This document shows, piece by piece, positions 11,118 through 21,300 of a stretch of 64,000 nt of DNA. The stretch's first letter is position 1; each line of letters begins with the position of its first letter. The notes beneath the pieces were generated by a model that had not been told where the DNA came from, searched no databases, and worked only from the letters and a program-made list of their open reading frames with translations. Position numbers and translations under genes: made by a program. The stretch is from Kitagawia praeruptora. Lineage: Eukaryota; Streptophyta; Magnoliopsida; Apiales; Apiaceae. The stretch lies in contig CM075354.1 of NCBI GenBank assembly GCA_037693485.1, forward strand, positions 141,321,001 through 141,385,000. The letters are read 5' to 3'.

Positions 11118-12776
11118 ACATGTTTTAATTCGAAAACAAATATTAATGATTGAAAGATATGATACGAATGTTTTTAGGTATTTATAAAAGGTAATATCTT
11201 CAAATAAAAGTAAATGTGAAAAAGCCAATCGAATAATTACCATTAATTTTATTATATTAATGTGAAAAATGCAATCGACTAATTACAATTAATTTTATTA
11301 TGTTAATCGACTAATTACCATTAATTATACTATGTTATTATTTATTTTAAGTGTTACATTTTTCTTGAAAATTATGGTGTAATATTATCGTGTATACATT
11401 AATGATTGTAAGATTTGTTATATTATGTTAGAAATTTTATTTAATATTATAATTATGTTTTTATATAATTTTTATTTTTTATAATTTTTTTAATTTTTAT
11501 TATATAATTTAATATACTCATGTTTACGGATTATACTAACGTTTCCTTATTATAAACAACGTATACGATTTTAATATACTTTATTAATAATTGAAAAATA
11601 TGGTGTGTTTTTTTTGGATATATATTAATGATTGTAAGATTTGTTGTAAATTAAGAAGGTAACGTGTTTTAATTAGAAATAAAATATTAGTGATCGAAAG
11701 ATATGATACGAGTGATCTTTTTAGGTGTTTATAAAAGTTAATATCTTCAACTAAAAGTAAATATGAAAAAGGCAATCGACTATTTACCATTAATTATATT
11801 ATGTTATTATTTATTTTAGGAGTTAGATTTTTCTTGAAAATTATGGTGTAATATTTTCGGGTATATATTAATGATTGTAAAATTTGTTTTAAATTAAAAA
11901 GGTAACGTGTTTTAATTGGAAATGAAATATTAATTATCAAAATATATGATACGAATGTCTTTAGGTGTTTATAAAAGGTAATATTTTCAACTAAAAGTAA
12001 ATGTGAAAAGGCAATCGACTAATTACCATTAATTTTTATTATATTAATGTATATTTTTGGATATATTAATGATTGTAAGATTTGTTGTAAATTAAAAAGG
12101 TAACGCGTTTTAATTATAAAGGAAATATTAGTGATTTAAAGATATGATACGATTGATATTTTTAGGTGTTTATAAAAGGTAATATCTTCAACTAAAAGTA
12201 AATGTGAAAAGGTCAATCGACTAATTACCATTAATTATATTATGTTATTATTTATTTTAGGTGTTAGATTTTTCTTGAAAATTATGGTGTGATATTTTCG
12301 GGCATATATTAATGATTGTAAGATTTGTTTTAATTAAAAAGATAACGTGTTTTAATTGGAAAGGAAATATTAGTTATCGAAATATATGGTACGAAGTGTT
12401 TATAAAAGGTAATATTTTAAACAAAAAAGTAAATGTGAAAAAGGCAATCGACTAATTACCATTAATTTTATTATGTCAATCGACTAATTATAAATAATTA
12501 TATTATGTTATTATTTATTTTAGGTGTTATTTTTTTCTTGAAAATTATGGTGTGACTCGACTAATTACCATGAATTATATTTTGTTATTATTTATTTTAG
12601 GTGTATTTTTTTTATAATGAAGAGTACATAATTAAATTCATAAAGTACAAAAAAAAGGTACCAAAATTTTTAATATTTTAGATAGATTATGGTGGGATCA
12701 TATGAACCTATTAAAATTACTAGAATTTACATATATATCTTTTATCAATAAATATGGTACTGGTTCAATGGTGTTA

Positions 12777-13431
12777 GAGCAAGTGCAATGCGGGAGCCCA
12801 AGTCCCCTGTCAAAGTCTGATTTTATTGTGCCACCTAAGCAATTGTGGGTTTATCAAATAAGTTGGACAACCTGTTACAATGCAAAAGCCCGAGTCTAGT
12901 TTTGTGTAGGCCATGCTTGACCTTAATTGATTTTATTAAAAATGCATTACATAATTAAAAAACAAAAATTACAGGTGCAGACAGTTGAAAAGGTGAGATA
13001 AAATATACTCCCTCTGTTCCTTAATAAATTTTCCATTTTGACTTTTGTTACTATTCATTATAAGCGATTGACTACTAATTTACGCATAATTGATAAGACA
13101 AAATATAGTCATGAGTGATCTTGTTGGATTCATATTTATGAGTACTTTAATACAGTGAAGTTTTTATATTTAGTACTAATACGAAATTCAAGATATTAAC
13201 GATCAAAAGTGTGCGTTGCCAAACGTGTTTTTAAAAAGAGGAAACTTATTATGAAACGGAAAGAGTATAAAAGAAAGCAAAAAAAACACACACAGCACCC
13301 AGCCGCAGTTGGCCAAGCCCGAGACCGTGGGCCTGACCAACTTTTCTACTCTTGCTCCAACGCTTGCAAAGTACCCGGGTCTCATCTTCTCTCTTCCATG
13401 TCATCAGTTGGGTCTTGCGTTGGACCTGCTC
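12777..13431. mobile_element. Tourist-type (PIF/Harbinger) MITE with nested Stowaway
   Basis: The termini GAGCAAGTGCAATGCG and, inverted, GAGCAGGTCCAACGCA form imperfect TIRs. The 3-bp duplication TTA flanks both ends (12774-12776, 13432-13434). The paralogous sites near 51390 read GTGTTACATAG without the element, giving the empty site. There is no transposase, and the two short opposing open frames near 13203-13439 are chance frames over the right end. Confidence 0.85.
13008..13265. mobile_element. Stowaway MITE nested in the Tourist element
   Basis: The left end CTCCCTCTGTTCC and the right end, GAAACGGAAAGAG, form the Tc1/Mariner-type Stowaway TIR with some decay. TA dinucleotides flank both ends (13006-13007 and 13266-13267). 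About 258 bp, noncoding. Confidence 0.75.
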
Positions 13432-13830
13432 TTACATAAATTCTTAATAAAATATTGGTGAATATTACTTAAAATTGATTCAATTAACAAAAATCATTTT
13501 ATTTAAATATTGATAAATTTGGCGATTTAGAAAATATTAATATATTGAAGTTTAATTGTATTAAAAAAGAATGTAATAAAATATTATCATCCAATAACTG
13601 ATATAATAAAAATGACTATACACTTGTGTAATTAACAAATAACAAAGTTATTGTGTTTTATATTAGATTCTTTTTTCCCTATATATACGACATATAAAAA
13701 TCTAAAATCAAATTTCATTTATGTATATACAATATATTTATATTTTATTATATAATAAAATTAAAAAGAGACAATATATTAGTAAAATATTATAATTCTC
13801 ATCTACCGTATTATAATTTATATTTCTAAA

Positions 13831-14485
13831 CTAGTTGATAAAACCGCGCTGCGCGTTGGCATTACAATTTTTTTAAAAAAATTCAATACATATTTACGTT
13901 ATATTATATTATCAATATTAAATTTTAATATTTTCATAATCTTCTATAATTAACCGATTTCTTGTTAAACACGATTTTTTCGATTGAGTCACTTTCTTAT
14001 TAAAACCGAAATCTCAACTTTAACATATTTTATAAAAACTTATATAATAATTTTTATCTATGAGAATCGAACCATAAAAATAAAAAAAATTATGACTTAT
14101 CTATAATAATTTTGGTTATGACTTGTCTGTGAGCTGATAAGATAGATATGCTATAATGTTCTTTTGACACTTAATTTTTTATTTGATTTTTCATTTTTAT
14201 GCAAGACATGTCGATGCCATTGTCTGTTGGTTTTACTTTGTGTTAGTGTCTATTCCTGCGCGCAGTGGGTATATACTTGAACAGTTGAACTAGCTCCCAT
14301 GGTGGAAAGTAACATAATATCGTACCAAACCTTGAGGCTGGAGGTAGAAAATTGTTTTAGAATATGAAATTTAGGTTGAAAGAGAAATTAATCAATTCCA
14401 TTGAACCTTAAAACAAACAATTCCCCGTAGATGCTTTTTAGTACTGCCAAGTTGTATGTGAAATGACAAGAGACAATGTTATAAA
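13831..14485 (-). other. Helitron-like 3' terminus and AT-rich sequence
   Basis: CTAG at 13831-13834 preceded (on the minus strand) by the hairpin CGCGCTGCGCG resembles a Helitron 3' end in minus orientation. No matching 5' end was found, so only the terminus is proposed. The rest is AT-rich and without a gene; the part around 14200-14460 is weakly similar in style to segment B. Confidence 0.4.
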
Positions 14486-14828
14486 CAGGGCGGGGCCAAA
14501 CAAAATTTGGGGCCCTGTGCGAGTCTTAAAATTTGGCCCTCCATTTATATCTTAATATGAATTCAAAATACTATATAATTTCAAAAAAAATGCAAACAAA
14601 TTCATTTAAATAGAGATAGTCTTCTTGCATGTTTTACAACAAAATCTTCTATAACACTTTCAAAATTATGAAGTAATCTGAATTTTTTGGTCAAAATTTT
14701 AAAATCTCTCTACATATAAACATATATATATATATATATATATATATAAGGAGGAAAAAATTTTTGGGCCCTATATTTTGGAGGCCCTGTGCGGTCGCTC
14801 ACCCCGCGCACCCCCAGCCCCGCCCCTG
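14486..14828. mobile_element. hAT-type MITE
   Basis: The termini CAGGGCGGGGCC and, inverted, CAGGGGCGGGGCTGG are hAT-like TIRs. An exact 8-bp duplication GTTATAAA lies on both sides (14478-14485, 14829-14836), the hAT signature. 343 bp, AT-rich core with a (TA)n run at about 14721-14748, no transposase. Confidence 0.9.
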
Positions 14829-14836
14829 GTTATAAA

Positions 14837-15680
14837 CAGGGCCGGCCCTGGCCACGTCTGCACAATGCCCATTTCTTCTGCTATTCTATATAGTATGTAA
14901 ATATTGGGATACCTACCAAGTAAGTTATGTTTGGAGCTGTATCTAGATCCAAATGTCGAGTTTTTGAAGTCGAACGCCATTTATATTAGTTTGGAATTGA
15001 TGATTAATTGTCAGGTTCGAGTTTATGTTTTTCAATTTAACTTTGGTTCGTGCTGTTTCCTTTGTGCTTTATGTGCCTTGTTGAACATGATTAGCAGATA
15101 AGTGTATAATCCAGGAAGGCAGGAACCATAGGCGTGTGCGTCTTAATTATACTAATGTTGAATACTTGGAATCTCTTCGCTATTGTTTGAAAGGGTTTGT
15201 TGTTACTTTTATGTTCTATTAACAACTTTTAACACAGCAGTATTTTGAGAACTCTATCATAAAGCACCATTTTCATTTTCCTAAGTCTGATGTTGTACTT
15301 GTACCTTGACAATAATCAGTATTAATAAACTGTCTTGTATGTTGATACTTGATAGATCACTATAGTGAGTGTCATGGCAAAGAGTGAGTGTCATGGCAAG
15401 TATCTTTTGTGGTGAAACTGTTTTGAGATACCTTTTGTGCTGATACAGTTCTCAGAAACCAAGTTACTGGTGTGCCATGTGATTATTTTCTGTTGTTGTT
15501 TACTTTTGTGCTGATTCTACCAAGTTACTGGTGTGTCAAATGGTAATTTCCTGATTAAAAGTGTTAAGGTTTTGTTTGCAACTATGCCATATGAGCTTCA
15601 TATTTACAGAAGCGTAATAATTAATTAGCAAGTTAAAAGCTAGCGAGATTGTTTCAGATTCTGATTGTTCCAGTATAGTT
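14837..15680. other. Unassigned sequence beginning with a 14-base palindrome
   Basis: CAGGGCCGGCCCTG at 14837-14850 is a perfect palindrome matching the first bases of a common plant hAT TIR. It abuts the target duplication of the MITE before it. The rest to 15680 is T-rich, intron-like sequence with short local repeats (GAGTGTCATGGCAAG-like near 15370-15400). No gene is recognised. Confidence 0.4.
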
Positions 15681-15790
15681 TAATGCATAATTTAATCAGG
15701 CCTCTCCCTGCATGGGTTTATCTATAATCTTCTCATTTTAAGGAATTTGACCTTTAGTGAGGTTCTATTTATACTCCGTCCAGTTCCATG
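15681..15790. repeat. Duplicated segment B, copy 2, first piece
   Basis: The sequence GAATTTGACCTTTAGTGAGG and its surroundings match 3781-3912. The copy is cut at 15790 by the hAT element and resumes at 32730. Confidence 0.8.
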
Positions 15791-15830
15791 CAGTGGCGGA
15801 TCTAGCCAAAAAAACTTACCCAACGGATCT

Positions 15831-16970
15831 TTATTTGAATTGAGCTTTACGATCTCCGATAGACTCGAAATGATCAATCACCGCCTCTGAGTCAATACCA
15901 TCCACATACTCATTTTCAATGTGAAGCATCATACAACTTGAAAGATATCCGTCTTCCATCTTATTTCTAAGTCTAGTTTTTATGATTTTCATAGCGGAAA
16001 ATACACGCTCAATAGTTGCAGTTGAAACAAGATGTGTCAAGACTAAACGAATCAGCTCATCAACCAAGGGGAAAAGCTTCGGTAAGTCCGTTTCAACTAA
16101 CTGTCTACATACTTGTGCAAGAGATGACAAATCCTGAAAATCTTTATTGGAAACTACTTGGCATTTATAATGCTCTAATTGTAACCTTAAAGCTCTTACC
16201 TCTGATGCCTCAAAATCTCCACGATAAAACTTTTCTGCATGTTTGCAAATCTTGTCTATATCAAACTTCCTGAACTGATTTTTAGGATATAATGCAGAAC
16301 TCAAAACAAGAAGTTCCATGCTTTGCTCCGTGAACCTGTCATTTAGCTCCATCATTTGAACATCAATAATCACATTAAAAATGTTACAATGATAATGATG
16401 TTCATTACTAACAACATTATGTTGTTGACAATCACGACCAGTGCCCATTGAATAAGCAGCATCTGAATTAAGCATTTCAAGACCATGTTCTTCCCCAAAT
16501 TGCTGGACACTTTGAAAAAAAACTAGTCCAACCATCTTCTCGTAGTGCTTGAAGAAGTGTTTTTGTACTTGATACTAAATTCATAGCATTAACAATGTCT
16601 TGTGATTGTCTTTGCAACGCTTGAGAAAGTAAATCAGTTATTCCCATAATTTTGTTAGCGAGCAATAAACAAAAAACAAAATCAAATGCCCTCAATGCCT
16701 TAAGGAAACCATTTGCATCACCTCTTATACTTCCAGCGAGCTCTTTATCAATCATCATACCTTGAAGAAGCTGAGTAACTTCTTTAAACATGTGAACCAA
16801 ATTATTGACCGAAGCAAAGTGAGAACCCCATCGAGTCATACCTGCTCTTTTTAAACTACGAATCTGATTCTGACCATTTCCAGTTTCAAGATCTCCACCT
16901 ACTAAGCTTTCTGCAATTTCTGCTTCTTGTATATCTTTTAACATATTTGTACGTTTCGATGAAGATCCAA
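15831..16970 (-). pseudogene. hAT transposase, C-terminal half, frameshifted
   Basis: This part carries the remaining core and the hAT dimerisation domain. RAGMTRWGSHFASV (near 16830) is typical of the family. The segment with STATIERVFSAMKIIKTRLR near 15990 is the conserved C-terminal dimerisation motif. Between them the frame breaks at a run of eight A on the plus strand (16515-16522): one frame ends soon after LREDGW and the other takes up QSVQQFGEEHG, the expected continuation. One base fewer in the run would make the frame continuous to the stop at 15831. With the N-terminal half, the pre-insertion gene would have been about 819 residues, the usual size for this family. Whether the slip predates the Copia insertion cannot be told. 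Confidence 0.85.
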
Positions 16971-18131
16971 TGTTGGTCCAGGAAAGTATTGCAGAAGGGG
17001 GGTTGAATGCAATACTAATAAATTTCAAAAACTATTTCAACAACTTAAATAGAATTTGTGATTTACTAGTAGAAGAAATGCAAACACAAGTAAAATCAAA
17101 TACGAGGATTTCACAAAATAAATGTTTTATTTATTTTGCAAAGTTTTGCTACAACCTTAAGAACAAAATAGTTCTCAAGCTACAAAGACTCAAGAGATTA
17201 CAGTTGTTGAAAGTTATTTATTGTACAAGTAGAATGTTCTATTTATAGTGTGATAATCTACTGTACTACCACTATCAACATGAGTTACTGAGTTGCTGTT
17301 ATATTCCTTTTGCAGCTCATTCCAGAATTCATTCCCATGTGATCAACACAAAGTAACTTAAAGATACTTTCCACATTTGAGCCACCCAGATCTAGCCGTA
17401 TTCAATTTTGTCTGTTCTAGACTTTACAGGTTGTTCCATGTGATCTCTCGAGCTTCAGTTATAGACTTTCCAAGCTTGCTGTAAAGGTTGAATATTACAA
17501 CACGCCTGCTTCTTTTGAACATGTACTCTGTCGTCTAATTTGACTTAGAAAATTCCTAAATCAGGCTGATTCTATATGACAGTATGTTTGCCACAAAGTT
17601 TGCTGTCAATGGATTACGCTTTTGGTTGACAGTATAAATTTCCCGCAGATATTACTGTCAAGAATTTTGCTTTGGTTGACAGTATGAATTCCCGCAGAGA
17701 TTGCTGTCAAGAATTGTGCTTTGATTGACAGCATGTTTTTCCCGCAGAGATTGCTGTCATGAATTCCAAACTTACTGTCGCAAACTGTACATCAAAGTTG
17801 CTGTCATTAGAATCTCCGCCAATGTTGCTGTCAAGTTGAAACTTGCTGTCGACTTCGTGAAACTTGCTGTCGGCCTAGGCAACATATTGTTTCCTTGTAA
17901 CCTTACTGTCAGGGTCTGAAAGTAACATTTATTCCTTCTGTCGAACTTATGTATTTCTTGAGGCTTGAACATAATCGAACTTCTTCCAAGAATTATACTT
18001 ATTACATGACAGTATTTATTTAAATTACAAGAATACATTTCAGACTATGACAGTATGTTCTACTTAGTAAAAACTAAGTATACCAATAAAACTAGTTAAG
18101 TTGTCTATTCCATCACCCATAAATCCCAACA
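16971..18131 (-). repeat. 3' LTR of the Copia element
   Basis: 1161 bp. It differs from the other LTR at about 17108, 17920, 17996 and 18008. It contains the same cluster of TGACAGYA words (17577-18055) and the same TATA box (17240-17247) as the 5' LTR. Confidence 0.95.
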
Positions 18132-18146
18132 ATCTCCCCCAATTTG
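18132..18146 (-). promoter_or_regulatory. Polypurine tract of the Copia element
   Basis: On the minus strand AAATTGGGGGAGAT directly precedes the TGTTGG start of the 3' LTR. This is the typical plant Copia plus-strand primer site. Confidence 0.9.
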
Positions 18147-18302
18147 TTTTTATGGACAATAAGGACAAATTTACAAATATCATGCTGACAACTTAACTAA
18201 CATAGATCAGAAAGAATAAACTCTTCATTTCTGACCAATGAATAAACTGAATTGTTTTTCAAACAATATATCACAAAAGTTCATAATTAAAAAAAACTTT
18301 AC

Positions 18303-21300
18303 TTATCTTGATTTGAACTTTTCACTTTGCTCCTTTTCCCTTAGAGCTCTTCTGAGATTTTCAATTAACTCTTTTTCTTCAGGGGACTGTGCATCATCTT
18401 CATTTTCCACAATGTATTTTCTGATCATTGAGGAAGCAGTGTTTAATGCATCTCTGAGTTCCATCCAGTAAACATTTTGCTTTACAATTGATCTGAATTT
18501 TAGCACATCTCCCTCCATCTTGAATCTCCTGCCAGGAAGCTGATTTAGAGTTTCCCTTCTTTGTTTGTCCAGGCTGGGATCCTCTCCTCTCCTCTGATCA
18601 AGAATCATATCAAGCTCCCAAGAACACAGTGTTTCAAGACTGTTAGTTGATCCAACCACTTGCCAGAATAATTCTTTTAACACACTGGTCTTCAATTTAG
18701 AGAAACTATCTACATAAATTTCTTCTTTGCCATACTTGATTCTCAAAGGATTGTCCAGTACGCATGGCTGATAGTTGGATTCTTCACTGTTGATCTTATT
18801 GATTTTACTGTAACTTTTCTTCATTTCAGCTTCAATCTCATCTTCTATCTGTTGACGAGATTTTTTCCTTGATGCTAATTCTTCTCTGAATCTTTGCTCT
18901 GCTTCATACATCTTCATTTCATGTTCTGAATAAGGTTTTCGCATTTCAGTCCAGTTATAATCAGGAATAGGATTGTCTTCTTCATACTCCAAACCAAGAA
19001 TTTGATAGACATCATCATCATTGTGAAGTGTCCAATCACCAAACTTCTCAATAAATTCAACATATCTAGCTTCATAGTACTTGAGAACTTGATCCATGAT
19101 CTTCTTTGAAACATTATCATAGGTTTGCAGTAGCTCAACCATCCTTTCCAGATAGAAGAAATCAATTCTTCGTTTTACTGTTCCAGAAGTTTGAATGAGT
19201 TTACTGGATATCACCTTTGATTTTGTTATCTGTGTGAAGTCAGGTTCCACTGTAATCAACCTTTCCTTGTTTTCCCATAGAATGTATCTTGCAACTTCTT
19301 CTTTTGACTCATCAAATTCTATGGATACAGAGGTGATTGTTTCTTTGGCCTTCAGCTGCATCATTTCAAAGCTATTCATTCTTCTTCTCATGAGAGGTTT
19401 CTTGAGTCCCAACCCTGTAGCTTTTCCTTCTCCTTTATAGACAGTCTTTCCCTTTGTTGGTCTCTTTGATTTTCTCTTGATTCTTACTGTCTTGGAGGTT
19501 TTGACAGTAGAATCGTTGACAGTATCTTTTATAGGGCTTCTGAAAGTGTCTTCTGTGACAGTATCTTTAATGACTATGACTTCATCCTGACTGACAGCAT
19601 CTTTGTTGACATCCTTGACAGCATCTTTGTTGACAGTATCTTTTTCAAGTTGTATACTGTCAATTTCCATTTCTTCTTGATTTCCTTTCAATGCTTCAAG
19701 TACTTCTTCCTCTTTCTTTTCATCAACTTTCTTGCTTGTGCCAGTATTTTCAGAGGTTTCCTTTGATTCTGCTTCTTTGACTTGAGTTTGCTCTTTTGAA
19801 GAGTCTCTCAGCTTTGTTCTCTTAAGTCCTCCAGCTTCACCTCCATCCTGATTGTCATCATCATCTTTTTCCAAGGTGTCATCAAAAGTGCAATTTCCAC
19901 CTTGAGCATTTCTGCTTGAATTTGCTTTGGCAATGAGCTTTTTAATTTTTGCACTGTACTCCATGTCTCTCTTTGCCAATATCTTGTGAATATCTTTAAC
20001 TGCTTGAATCCTTTCCTTGGTGATGGGTGCTTTCAGCAATAACTTAAGTACATCCATGATGACATTGCTTTTTAGAGATGTCTTGCCTTCAAGAGTTAAG
20101 AATCCAAGACCTTTAGTTCCTTTGGCTGTTGTCTGTTTAAAGCTTACACCATATGGCTGGAGACTTATTTCTGGAAGTTTGTTGTTGACCATTGTGCCTA
20201 GTTGCATATAGAGACTTTCATCAAAGATGGTAGAGTTTTTCTTCACTAGAATCCCAAGAATGTATTGCACTCTGGCAGAGAAAGTTTCCAGCAGTTGAGT
20301 TGTTATGAATATTGAATGTCCACTCTTCAGGTACACATCAACTGCCCACCTCTTCTCTGAGCTAATCTTCACAGAAAGATTTACAATCTTTTCTTTCAAG
20401 GCTTCTGCCAACTTAGCAGGTTTTCCTTTAGATTCCTTGATTGCTTCATTCACCAGATTGTTGAATTCCTCATCTTTATTATTCAGGGTGCTCTCCATAT
20501 GACTTACTGTTATTGAGTCAGCTTCTTCTTGGGAATATGTACTTCCATCAGTCCAAGTGATAGGCTCTGAAGAAAATACATATTCAGGCAACTTGCCTTT
20601 GCCTTTACCCATCTTATTTGATTCCTCCTTTTCTCTCCATAGCCTCTCTAGTGTGGATTCTTTCTTCTCAGGAACTGGTTCATTGATTTTGATTGAGGAT
20701 GCTTTATTTCCTTGTATTTGACTTAATACCTCCTTGGATACTAGCATTTGTTCCCCATCTACTTCAGCTTCAAAAAGCTCCTCAGTTCCAGAGACTATTG
20801 CAGTTTTTACTCTCTCTTGCTCCCCCTTACTCCTTTGCTCCCCCTGTCTAGCTTCCCCTTGTAACTCCACCTTTCTTCCTGGTTGCTCAGCCTCTTTCTG
20901 ATCTTTTATTTTCTCCCCCTTAGTTAAGTGTGCAGCATGAATCAATGAAGAGAATGACAGTAGTGTGGCTTGAATTTCAGCAAAACCATTCTTGACAGTA
21001 GATGACAGGTTGTCCAGCTTGTTTTCCATTGTAGCACATCGATTTTCAAGTGCTTGGAGCCTGTCATTTGTGGATGTAGAAGGACCACCAGACCTAAGCC
21101 TTTTAGGAGGTAAGGGATAAGTCTGGGGCATGGAGGCTGTTGGGGTTCTCACACTCTCAGTGTTTTTATAGATGATCTCATCATCTCTCACAAAAAGTCC
21201 CTCAAGGCCTAATGCCTTTTGTTTATTGGCTCCCTCAAGTTCACTCTGGACATGCTCAAGTCCCTCTCCTTTTGCCAGCACATTTGGCTGCCTCTCATTT

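Larger units (their letters stand above)
5160..12686 (-). mobile_element. Helitron, minus orientation, carrying a nested Gypsy element
   Basis: The right end read on the minus strand begins TCTATCTAAAATATT and soon reaches TTTTGGTACC, matching the start of the Helitron at 34364. The left end carries a GC-rich hairpin (CGTGCAATGCACG) about 11 bases from the terminus, which reads CCAG rather than the usual CTRR. The flanks are A (5159) and T (12687). The paralogous segment near 50571-50590 reads straight through (AATATCTA then TTATGGTGGG) and so shows the empty A/T site. The interior is made of roughly 300-base tandem units with no Rep/helicase gene, so it is non-autonomous. Without the nested Gypsy it would be about 2.1 kb. 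Confidence 0.8.
12687..13830. repeat. Duplicated segment C, copy 1 (partners 50583-51290 and 51301-51776)
   Basis: The sequence from TTATGGTGGGATCATATGAA to CATCTACCGTATTATAATTT matches two tandem units near 50.6-51.8 kb. In this copy the segment is opened by the Tourist element 12777-13431. Outside that it is AT-rich and without a gene. Confidence 0.8.

Noticed and set aside
17725..18038. Short opposing frames in the LTR (also at 30610-30923)
   Set aside because: They lie over the TGACAGYA cluster in U3 and recur only because the LTR is duplicated.
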